Part shown: one piece after another, positions 52,001 through 59,182 of the stretch
Layout of the letters: each line of letters starts with the position of its first letter
Position numbering within the stretch: position 1 is the first letter of the stretch
DNA from: Butyricicoccus pullicaecorum DSM 23266
GTDB lineage: Bacteria; Bacillota; Clostridia; Oscillospirales; Butyricicoccaceae
Direction of reading: 5' to 3'
Assembly: GCF_900167005.1 (NCBI RefSeq)
Contig: NZ_FUXW01000005.1
Location: 1 to 64,000 of the forward strand
Length of the DNA stretch: 64,000 nucleotides
Notes under the pieces: generated by a model
Seen by the model: the letters and a program-made list of their open reading frames with translations, nothing else
The model's database searches: none
Told to the model about the DNA's origin: nothing
Translations under genes and position numbers: made by a program

Positions 52001-52432
52001 ATGATTCATCCGATTGGTGTCATCCGCCGCGGCGAGCAGAGCTTTGTACGCGAGCGGCTGAAAGAATATGATCTGGTTCCGGTTGAGGCGTTCGCGCTGC
52101 GCATGATCGCGTCGCTGGACGGCTGCAATCAGGATACGCTGTGCACACGTCTGGAGATCGACAAAGGCCGCGTGGCCAAGCTGCTGGCCGGTCTGGAAAA
52201 CGCCGGACAGATTACGCGCACAGTCAACGAGAACAATAAGCGCGAAAAACTGGTGCGGCTGACCGAACGCGGTCAGGAGGCATTGCAGTACGTCAATGAA
52301 ACGCTGGACGAGTGGAATCATATGTGTATGCAGGGCTTCACTGAGGAGGAATGGACGCAGTTCTTCACCTTTCTCCATCGTATCGCGGACAACGTCGCAC
52401 ACAGCCGCAAAGAGGGCTGGCCCAAATTATAA
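52001..52432 (+). CDS. MarR-family transcriptional regulator
   Basis: 143 residues with a winged helix: recognition region NQDTLCTRLEIDKGRVAKLL near 46-65 and wing KREKLVRLTERGQEAL near 80-95. MarR proteins usually repress neighbouring stress or efflux genes; the target here may be the peroxiredoxin pair or its own gene. No inverted repeat stands out at its promoter. A terminator follows, so it is monocistronic. Confidence 0.88.
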   Translation: MIHPIGVIRRGEQSFVRERLKEYDLVPVEAFALRMIASLDGCNQDTLCTRLEIDKGRVAKLLAGLENAGQITRTVNENNKREKLVRLTERGQEALQYVNETLDEWNHMCMQGFTEEEWTQFFTFLHRIADNVAHSRKEGWPKL

Positions 52433-52437
52433 GCATA

Positions 52438-52482
52438 AAGACCGATGCGTATCCGTATGATTTTCGGCCGCATCGGTTTTCT
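52438..52482 (+). terminator. terminator after marR-type gene
   Basis: 9-bp stem ACCGATGCG/CGCATCGGT with a 19-nt loop, then TTTCTTC. Confidence 0.75.
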
Positions 52483-52531
52483 TCATACCCGATACTTTAT
52501 CACACTACAAAACGAAAGGAAAACGCAGTAC

Positions 52532-53215
52532 ATGATCGGCACGCTTGTCAACACAGGAACGATTTTGGTGGGTTCGATCGCGGGCAGCTGCCTGCGGCAC
52601 GGCATCAAGGAACAATATCGAGGGGCACTGTTTCAAGCAATGGGACTGGCAGCCTGCGCACTCGGCGTCAACGCAGTCGCACAGAATATGCCGAATAGTA
52701 CCTTTCCCGTGCTGTTTATCCTGAGCCTTGCCGTCGGTACGCTGACCGGTACCATGCTGGATATCGATGGCCGGTTTCAGCGCCTGGTCGGCCGGTTTTC
52801 CAAGGACGGCGGACTGGGACAGGGGCTGTCTACTGCAATTTTGCTCTTCTGCATCGGTACGCTGTCCATTTTGGGCCCGATCAATAGCGCCCTCTACGGC
52901 GACCATACTTATCTTTTTACCAACGCAACCCTCGACCTCGTCACCTCCATGACCCTGGCCTCGACCTACGGCATCGGCATCGCCTGCGCTGCCGGCGTGC
53001 TGTTCTGTTGGCAGGGTGCAATCCATTTGTGCGCCGGTGCATTGTCTGGATTTTTGACCGATGCCCTGATGACCGAAGTGTCTATCATCGGCGGTATCCT
53101 CATCGCCGCATCTGGTTTGTCCATGCTGAACATTCGTGACTGTAAAACACTCAATATGCTGCCGTCGCTGGCGGTTCCAGTCATCTGGTTCGCAATCAAA
53201 GCCCTGTTAGGATGA
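52532..53215 (+). CDS. DUF554 membrane protein
   Basis: 227 residues and about seven membrane helices. The DUF554 family is recognised by MIGTLVNTGTILVGSIAG at the start and FCIGTLSILGPINSALYGDH near 109-128. Function of the family unknown (small-solute transport is often supposed). GAAAGGAAAA precedes ATG 52532. Composite repeat copy 7 begins 13 bp after its stop. Confidence 0.88.
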   Translation: MIGTLVNTGTILVGSIAGSCLRHGIKEQYRGALFQAMGLAACALGVNAVAQNMPNSTFPVLFILSLAVGTLTGTMLDIDGRFQRLVGRFSKDGGLGQGLSTAILLFCIGTLSILGPINSALYGDHTYLFTNATLDLVTSMTLASTYGIGIACAAGVLFCWQGAIHLCAGALSGFLTDALMTEVSIIGGILIAASGLSMLNIRDCKTLNMLPSLAVPVIWFAIKALLG

Positions 53216-53227
53216 ACTCCCGCACCT

Positions 53228-53447
53228 AGGCGAAATAAAGCTTTCGCCAGCCTTTCTCGAAAGGCTGCGGGTTCTCAGGGCAGAGCCTTGAGCCGGACTC
53301 CGCAGAGTCCGGAATTCCCCTTTGATTCCCGGTGTCCGATCCGGGAATCAACCAAAAATAAAAAACCATCGCTCGCCGCAGCGAGCGAAATTCCCCGCGC
53401 GTCAAACGCGCTCATCAAAACCGTTCCCCGTGGGAACGGTTTTTTTA
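53228..53447. repeat. composite palindromic element, copy 7
   Basis: G to A on plus. Opening stem GGCGAAA/TTTCGCC 53229-53248, G 53249-53266, F 53274-53292, E 53293-53312 (CCGGACTC/GAGTCCGG), D 53322-53351 (TGATTCCCGG arms), C 53369-53388 (CGCTCGC/GCGAGCG), B 53397-53411 (GCGCGT/ACGCGC), A 53417-53447 (ACCGTTCCC/GGGAACGGT then seven T, a terminator). One of the two most complete copies. Confidence 0.9.
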
Positions 53448-53484
53448 CTTGTCCCAAAACGTCGAATCGTATGCAGGCGAACAT

Positions 53485-53540
53485 TTTACACACAATTTAC
53501 ACAGTTCGTTCATCCAGCTGTCACACCGCGCGGCTACACT
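53485..53540 (+). promoter_or_regulatory. PhoP-box-like promoter of polyphosphate operon
   Basis: Four hexamers at exact 11-bp spacing: TTTACA 53485, TTTACA 53496, CGTTCA 53507, CTGTCA 53518. A -10-like TACACT is at 53535-53540. With the transcription start near 53547 the boxes span about -62 to -24, the place where Bacillus PhoP binds its TT(A/T/C)ACA repeats. There is no normal -35, as expected for an activator-dependent promoter. Confidence 0.6.
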
Positions 53541-53581
53541 AAATACAGTCTTAAATCAACTCTAAAAGGAGGCAGCAAACC

Positions 53582-54259
53582 ATGGATCAACAGCCGCGGC
53601 ATGAACTCAAACATGAAATCACCTACGGCGATTACCTCGCCCTGCGCCGCCGCTTGCTCCCGGTCATGCAGCATGACCCACACGTCGGCCAGGATGGCCT
53701 GTATCGCGTACACAGCCTGTACTTCGATAACCACAACGATAAAATCCTGCGCGAAAAGCTGGACGGTAAGGCCGAACGCGAAAAATTCCGCATTCGCTAT
53801 TACAATAACGACCTCGACCATATCCAGCTGGAAAAGAAGTACAAAAACCACGGCCTCGGCGTCAAGTATAACGCACCTATGACCGCAGATCAGGTGCGCG
53901 CCCTGCTGCGCGGAGATACCGCATGGATGGCAGAGAGCCCGCACGGTTTGATTCGCGAACTGTACGTCAAGATGAAAACTGAGACCCTTCGCCCGCGCAC
54001 AACGGTCGATTACGTCCGCGAACCCTTTCTGTACAGCCCCGGAAACGTCCGCGTGACCTTCGACAGCCAGATTGAGTCGGCGGGCGCAGACGAGAACTTC
54101 CTCGAACCCCATGCCGCCATCCCGGCTGCACGGGGCAAGATCGTGCTCGAGATCAAATACGACCGCTATCTGCCCGCACTGGTCGCCGGACTGCTCGATC
54201 TGGGCAATTTCCGCGCTGCCGCCTTTTCCAAGTACGCGATCTGCCGCATGGTATACTAA
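53582..54259 (+). CDS. VTC-domain polyphosphate polymerase-like protein
   Basis: 225 residues consisting only of a VTC catalytic-type tunnel domain. Basic and acidic motifs are in the expected places: RHELKHEI at 6-13, VHSLYFDN near 41-48, REKFRIRYYN near 64-73, LEKKYK near 80-85, VTFD near 158-161 and LEIKYD near 188-193. Eukaryotic VTC4 makes polyphosphate from ATP; bacterial stand-alone versions are less studied. AAAAGGAGGCAG precedes ATG. First gene of a three-gene set with DUF4956 and CotH genes. Confidence 0.87.
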   Translation: MDQQPRHELKHEITYGDYLALRRRLLPVMQHDPHVGQDGLYRVHSLYFDNHNDKILREKLDGKAEREKFRIRYYNNDLDHIQLEKKYKNHGLGVKYNAPMTADQVRALLRGDTAWMAESPHGLIRELYVKMKTETLRPRTTVDYVREPFLYSPGNVRVTFDSQIESAGADENFLEPHAAIPAARGKIVLEIKYDRYLPALVAGLLDLGNFRAAAFSKYAICRMVY

Positions 54260-54286
54260 AAAATCCACATAAAGGAGTCCATTCCA

Positions 54287-54955
54287 ATGTCCTTTCAAGA
54301 TATCTTTAAGTCTAACTTTTTGGACAGCGTACAGTCGTTTTCGCTGCTCGACACCGCGCTTGCGCTGGTGATCTCGCTCGCACTCGGCCTGTTCGTCTTT
54401 TTCGTCTATAAGAAAACCTTCCATGGCGTGCTCTATTCGTCCACCTTCGGCGTGTCGCTCATCGGCATGTCCATGGTGACCACGCTCGTCATCTTAGCCG
54501 TCACGTCAAACGTCGTCCTGTCGCTCGGCATGGTCGGTGCACTGTCCATCGTCCGTTTCCGCGCAGCCATCAAGGACCCGCTTGATATCGTTTACCTGTT
54601 CTGGGCGCTGGCCTGCGGCATCGTGACCGGTGCCGGTCAGTTCCTCATGGCAATCGTCGGCTCTCTCGTGGCCGGCATCGTCCTTCTGGTTTTCGTCAAC
54701 CGCAAGGAGAACGATCACCCCTATCTGCTGGTCGTCTCGTGTGACGATGACCGCGCCGAGCACGTCGCCTTTGCCGCACTTTCTCACCAGAAATTCGTCA
54801 TCAAGTCCAAGACGGTTACGACCGACGGCGTGGAAGTGACCGCCGAAGTCCGCCTGCCCGACGACGGTACGACCAATTTCGTCAATCAGGTTGCGGCATC
54901 GAACGGTGTGCGCAGCGCGGTGCTCGTCAGCTACAACGGCGAGTACATGTCGTAA
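54287..54955 (+). CDS. DUF4956 membrane protein
   Basis: 222 residues. Four hydrophobic helices in the first 145 residues, with the family core VGALSIVRFRAAIKDPLDIVY near 83-103, then a soluble alpha/beta C-terminal domain of about 75 residues. It habitually lies between VTC-type and CotH-type genes, so it probably works at the membrane with them; biochemical role unknown. AAAGGAG precedes ATG 54287. Confidence 0.87.
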   Translation: MSFQDIFKSNFLDSVQSFSLLDTALALVISLALGLFVFFVYKKTFHGVLYSSTFGVSLIGMSMVTTLVILAVTSNVVLSLGMVGALSIVRFRAAIKDPLDIVYLFWALACGIVTGAGQFLMAIVGSLVAGIVLLVFVNRKENDHPYLLVVSCDDDRAEHVAFAALSHQKFVIKSKTVTTDGVEVTAEVRLPDDGTTNFVNQVAASNGVRSAVLVSYNGEYMS

Positions 54956-54970
54956 AAAGGAGCGTGTGCG

Positions 54971-56959
54971 ATGATCCGTCGGAAATCAACCGAAGTGCTG
55001 GCCATCGTGCTCGTTCTGGTCATGCTCGTCGTGTCCTGCCTGATGCCGTGCTTTGCCGAGGCTGTGGGTGGGATTGAGCAGCAGTATGAATCGACGCTGT
55101 TCGGTACCAACCTCATCACCGTGGACATCCAGATGGACGCGGATGACTGGCAGGATATGCTCGACAACGCACTGAGTGAAACCTATTACGCGGCCGATGT
55201 GACCATCAACGGCCAGACTTTTGAAAATGTCGGCATCCGACCCAAGGGCAATACCAGCTTGACGCAGGTCGCGTCCTCGGATTCCGACCGTTACAGCTTC
55301 AAGATCGAGTTCGACCACTATCAGGACGGTCAGACCTGTTGGGGACTGGATAAACTGGTACTCAACAACCTGATGTCGGACGCAACCTATCTCAAGGAAT
55401 ACTTTGTCTATGATATGTTCGCCTTTTTGGACATGCCGGCTTCCGATTACGCCATGGCCGAGATCACGGTCAACGGCGAGCCGTGGGGCATCTACCTTGC
55501 GCTTGAGGGCGTAGAGGAAAGCTTCCTGACGCGCAATTTCGGCGCATCGCCGGGCGAGCTGTATAAGCCCGAGAACATGGGCGGCGGTGGCCCAGGCGGC
55601 ATGATGGATAAGGACGAGGACGAAATCCGCGAGATGATGGGACTGGGCGAGGACGAGGAACTGCTCGAGATGCCGGAAATGGGTGAAATGCCGCAGATGG
55701 GTGAGATGCCCGAGCCGCCGGACGGCGCACAGATGCCCGGACAGCCGCCCATGGCATCGACCGATGATACACAGGACACCGGTGACACCCAGCCTACCGA
55801 CACCCAGAACGATCAAACTGCCACCGACTCCCAGCCGACCGCCCCGTCGGACAACACCCAGACCGCACCCGCTGACGATCAGACCCGCGAGGGCTTCCAA
55901 CGTGGCGGCGGCCGCGGCGGTATGGGCGGCGGCATGTCGAGCGGCGGTTCCGACCTCAACTATATCGACGATGACCTCGACAGCTACGAGACCATCTGGG
56001 AAGGCGAGGTCACCGATACCGATGACGCAGACCACCAGCGCGTCGTCGAGGCACTCAAGAAAATCAGCGAGGGCGACCTGTCGGGCGTAGACGTCGACCT
56101 GCTGTGTAAATATATGGCTGTGCAGACCTTTGTCGTCAATCTGGACTCGCTTTCGGGCAATATGGCGCATAACTATTGCCTGTACGAGAAGGACGGACAG
56201 CTCGCGCTCCTGCCGTGGGATTATAACCTGGCCTTCGGCGGCTTTATGAGCGGAGACGCGTCGAATACGATCAATTTCCCCATCGATACCCCGGTATCCA
56301 GCGTCAGCATGGAAGATCGCCAGATTTTCGCCGTGATTCTGAACGATGAGGACGCCTGTGCGCTCTATCATTCGTATCTGGAAAAGCTGTGCACCGAGTA
56401 CGTGCAGGGCGGTCAGTTTGAGCTGACCTATACCATGCTGCGCGGTCTGCTGGACAGCCGCGTCGCGACCGAGGAACACGACCCGACCGCGTTCTACACC
56501 ACAGACGAGTACACCGAAGCGGTGGAAATGCTTAAGACGGTCATTGAGCGCCGCGCAGAGAGCATTCTGGGTCAGCTGGATGGTACCATCCCGTCGACCA
56601 CCGACGGCCAGCAGGCGGACAGCAGTACACTCGTGGACGCTTCCGACCTTGATCTGTCGGTCATGGGTTCGCAGTTCGGCGGCGGCGGTCACGGCGGAAA
56701 TGGCGCAGAGGGCGGCATGATGGGTCGCGGCGGCAAGATGATGCCGGGCGCAGCCGGTCAGCAGACCGAAGATACCGCTGCCGCACCGGATGACGCTTCC
56801 CAGCCATCCACCGAAGCCACGACCGATACGACCCAAACCACAGCGGCGCAATCGGCACAGCCGCCGGAAGTAAGCGGTGAAAAGCCGTCAGGCACGCCGC
56901 CAGACGGTCAGACACCACCGGGCATGGCTTCCGAATCCAATTTGTCAACCACCTCATAA
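54971..56959 (+). CDS. CotH-family protein kinase-like secreted protein
   Basis: 662 residues. N-terminal hydrophobic signal (about 9-30). The kinase-like CotH fold shows GIRPKGNTS near 80-88 and DKLVLNNLMSD near 118-128 early on, and LALLPWDYNLAFGGF near 414-428 as the metal-binding segment. Between them (about 197-325) lies an acidic, Met/Gly/Pro/Gln-rich low-complexity insert; the last 100 residues are also low complexity. CotH phosphorylates spore coat proteins in Bacillus. Here it is linked to VTC and DUF4956 genes, so its substrate may differ. AAAAAGGAG precedes ATG 54971. Confidence 0.85.
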   Translation: MIRRKSTEVLAIVLVLVMLVVSCLMPCFAEAVGGIEQQYESTLFGTNLITVDIQMDADDWQDMLDNALSETYYAADVTINGQTFENVGIRPKGNTSLTQVASSDSDRYSFKIEFDHYQDGQTCWGLDKLVLNNLMSDATYLKEYFVYDMFAFLDMPASDYAMAEITVNGEPWGIYLALEGVEESFLTRNFGASPGELYKPENMGGGGPGGMMDKDEDEIREMMGLGEDEELLEMPEMGEMPQMGEMPEPPDGAQMPGQPPMASTDDTQDTGDTQPTDTQNDQTATDSQPTAPSDNTQTAPADDQTREGFQRGGGRGGMGGGMSSGGSDLNYIDDDLDSYETIWEGEVTDTDDADHQRVVEALKKISEGDLSGVDVDLLCKYMAVQTFVVNLDSLSGNMAHNYCLYEKDGQLALLPWDYNLAFGGFMSGDASNTINFPIDTPVSSVSMEDRQIFAVILNDEDACALYHSYLEKLCTEYVQGGQFELTYTMLRGLLDSRVATEEHDPTAFYTTDEYTEAVEMLKTVIERRAESILGQLDGTIPSTTDGQQADSSTLVDASDLDLSVMGSQFGGGGHGGNGAEGGMMGRGGKMMPGAAGQQTEDTAAAPDDASQPSTEATTDTTQTTAAQSAQPPEVSGEKPSGTPPDGQTPPGMASESNLSTTS

Positions 56960-57043
56960 GGATCCCTTGTAAACATGGCCTGCGGTCAGCGCGGCGCAGG
57001 CTGACATCCCTGAAATTCCCTTGATCCTCCTTCCCGCGCTGCG

Positions 57044-57076
57044 GGCTGGCTCCCTTACGGAGTCAGCCTGTTTTTC
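57044..57076 (+). terminator. terminator after cotH-type gene
   Basis: 10-bp stem GGCTGGCTCC/GGAGTCAGCC (one G-T pair), then GTTTTT. The DNA from 56960 to 57043 holds nothing else I can identify. Confidence 0.8.
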
Positions 57077-57126
57077 GTTGTTATCACAAATTTTACAAAA
57101 AGGGGATATGCTTTTGCGAGCGGGAA

Positions 57127-57135
57127 TGCTATAAT
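57127..57135 (+). promoter_or_regulatory. extended -10 promoter of ktrA-type gene
   Basis: TGC-TATAAT without a good -35. The leader is about 65 nt and holds the small stem GCGGC/GCCGC. Confidence 0.6.
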
Positions 57136-57207
57136 GGAAGGCACGATACAAAATTGTAATGCCTAAAAGCACAGCGGCCTTTTGCCGCAGATGGGGAGGA
57201 TATGGCA

Positions 57208-57858
57208 ATGAAATCGGTATTGCTGATTGGTCTCGGCCGTTTTGGCCGTCACATGGCGGGCAAACTCAATGAGATGAATCACGAGGTACTTGCAATCGAT
57301 ATCAACGAGCAGCGCGTCAACGATGTACTGCCCGTTGTAACCAGTGCGCAGATTGGCGACAGCACCAATGAAAATTTCATCGCGTCGCTGGGTGTGCGCA
57401 ACTTTGACCTGTGCGTTGTCGCGATCGGTGACAATTTCCAGAGCTCTCTGGAGACCGTCGCACTGCTCAAGGATTACGGCGCACCGTTTGTCGTCGCGCG
57501 TGCCAACCGCGATGTCCATGCCAAGTTCCTGCTGCGCAACGGCGCGGATCAGGTTGTTTATCCCGAAAAGGAAATGGCAATCCGCGCAGCGGTTAAGTAT
57601 AGCTCGGACAACGTGTTCGACTATATCGAGCTGACCGGTGATTATTCGATCTATGAAGTGCCCATTCCGCGTGCATGGGTCGGCAAGACGCTGGTAGAGC
57701 TGAGTGTACGAACCAAGTATCACATCAGCGTCATGGCATTGCGTCACGGTTCTCACCTTGACCCGCTGCCGAGACCGGATCATGTGTTCCAAGAAGATGA
57801 AACCATGCTGATTCTGGGCGCGAATAAGGATTTGACCAAGTTTATTCTGCGGAAGTAA
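57208..57858 (+). CDS. ktrA: potassium-uptake regulatory subunit KtrA/TrkA type
   Basis: 216 residues. RCK_N Rossmann domain with GLGRFGRHMA near 8-17 and an acidic end of the second strand (AIDIN), then an RCK_C domain from about 135. It gates a KtrB/TrkH channel in response to nucleotides; no channel gene is in the window. ATG 57208 is preferred because GGAGG lies 8 bases upstream; the ATG at 57202 is only 2 bases from it. Repeat copy 8 follows its stop. Confidence 0.9.
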   Translation: MKSVLLIGLGRFGRHMAGKLNEMNHEVLAIDINEQRVNDVLPVVTSAQIGDSTNENFIASLGVRNFDLCVVAIGDNFQSSLETVALLKDYGAPFVVARANRDVHAKFLLRNGADQVVYPEKEMAIRAAVKYSSDNVFDYIELTGDYSIYEVPIPRAWVGKTLVELSVRTKYHISVMALRHGSHLDPLPRPDHVFQEDETMLILGANKDLTKFILRK

Positions 57859-57867
57859 GTCCCGCCC

Positions 57868-58205
57868 GCTGGCGAAATAAAGCTTTCGCCAGCCTTTCTC
57901 GAAAGGCTGCGGGTTCTCAGGGCAGAGCCCTGAGTCGCGCTCCGCAGAGCGCGAAACGCTCTTTTTGATTTTCGCCTCTGCGAAAATCAACTGAACAAAA
58001 ATAAAAAAACGCCGTCCGCAGACGGCGCAATACTCCGCGCACAAAGTGCGCTCATGAGAAAGACCGTCCGACAGGACGGTCTTTCTTTTTTGTTTGTTTG
58101 GGTTGAAACCCGGGTCGGACACCGGGTTTCAAAAGGGGGATTCCGCTCGCTGCGGCGAGCGGCCAGCCTGCGCGGCTGGATCGCGCCAGGGAACTCGTCC
58201 CCTGG
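57868..58205. repeat. composite palindromic element, copies 8 and 8b, head to head
   Basis: Copy 8, G to A on plus: opening stem GCTGGCGAAA/TTTCGCCAGC 57868-57893, G 57891-57908, F 57916-57934, E 57935-57954 (CGCGCTC/GAGCGCG), D 57965-57990 (TGATTTTCGC arms), C 58010-58027 (GCCGTC/GACGGC), B 58037-58051 (GCGCAC/GTGCGC), A 58057-58086 (AAGACCGTCC/GGACGGTCTT). Copy 8b continues from the same A in the other direction: D 58103-58132 (TGAAACCCGG arms), E 58143-58162 (CCGCTCGC/GCGAGCGG), then other stems CCAGCC/GGCTGG and CCAGGG/CCCTGG. It lies between convergent genes. Confidence 0.88.
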
Positions 58206-58228
58206 ACCCCGATTGATTGGTGCGGTGC

Positions 58229-59179
58229 TTAATTGAAATATACGAGTTCTTCCTTGGGCGCTTCGGCCTTCTCGATCTTCTTACAATACAGCACCGCGCC
58301 CTCGCCGCGGTACTGGGGAACATACTCCACACGTACCTCTGCCGTAACCGTCACCCAGCTCTTATGCGCAATACCGGTCGTGTCGGCATCCTTACACAGG
58401 AAGCCGACAAACTGCACGTCATCCGCGCAGCAGACCATCGCAAAGCGTCCAGGAACAAAGACGTGCTCCTGCTCCATCTTTTTGGTCTTGTACACCATGC
58501 CCTTGAACTTGACCGTCTTGCCGATATACGGTTCGGGATCACCGGTCGCGTCGACGTACCACAGGCCAAAATTCTCGTCCGAGATGTCGATGATAGGCGC
58601 GTCCAGATCGAAGGGGCGGGGCATGTTATCGCGGTAGTCCTCTGAACCGCCGTTCACATCGTCGAGGAAGATGGTGGCACGGGGGTTCATGGCGCGGATG
58701 TTCTTCTTGTAGAGCATCTGCTTGAGCTCGTCGGTGCAGCGGTTAAAGACGATCAGATCGGCCATGGAAATCTGCTCGAACATACGCGGGCCGATGTTGT
58801 TGGAATACAGCTCGAAGGTCTGGGCGTTGACCGTGGTGACGATCTGGTAGAGCGGCCACTCGGGCGGCAGCTTGCCCTCGAGGAAGTCGCCGATTTCCCA
58901 CATGCCGTTGAGCTCAATCAGGACGCGGTCAGGATTGAACTTCTTGCCCAGATCGCGGAAGAAACGCAGCGTCAGCTCGGACGCATCCTCGACCATGACG
59001 ATCTCGGTGCGTGCGTCGTGCAGCAGCTGGGGATCGTATTCCTCGATGCCCTCCTCGCACACGATCAGCAGCGAGCGCTCGTCCTCGGTGAAGTTGGGGT
59101 CGCGGAGGATGTCCTGGATGAACATGGTTTTGCCGCTCTCCAGAAAGCCGGTAAACAGATAGACAGGAATTTCCTTCAT
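58229..59179 (-). CDS. CobW-type GTPase fused to DUF1980-like domain
   Basis: 316 residues. The N-terminal 200 residues form a CobW/UreG-type GTPase: P-loop GFLESGKT near 11-18 (with Glu for the usual Gly/Ala), ELNG near 88-91 and FNRCT near 144-148. CobW proteins usually show a C-x-C-C motif; it is absent here. The last 110 residues resemble the DUF1980 (YcgQ/TIGR03943) domain: GKTVKFKGMVYK, MVCCADDVQFVG and W-V-T-V-T-A-E. In other Firmicutes CobW and DUF1980 genes are separate neighbours. It starts 3 bp behind the His-rich CobW gene. Confidence 0.8.
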   Translation of the reverse strand: MKEIPVYLFTGFLESGKTMFIQDILRDPNFTEDERSLLIVCEEGIEEYDPQLLHDARTEIVMVEDASELTLRFFRDLGKKFNPDRVLIELNGMWEIGDFLEGKLPPEWPLYQIVTTVNAQTFELYSNNIGPRMFEQISMADLIVFNRCTDELKQMLYKKNIRAMNPRATIFLDDVNGGSEDYRDNMPRPFDLDAPIIDISDENFGLWYVDATGDPEPYIGKTVKFKGMVYKTKKMEQEHVFVPGRFAMVCCADDVQFVGFLCKDADTTGIAHKSWVTVTAEVRVEYVPQYRGEGAVLYCKKIEKAEAPKEELVYFN

Positions 59180-59182
59180 GGT

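Noticed and set aside
431-58205. CRISPR array or ordinary transposon reading of the repeats
   Set aside because: The copies are scattered 3-30 kb apart with no spacers, no target-site duplications and no transposase, and their arms differ between copies.
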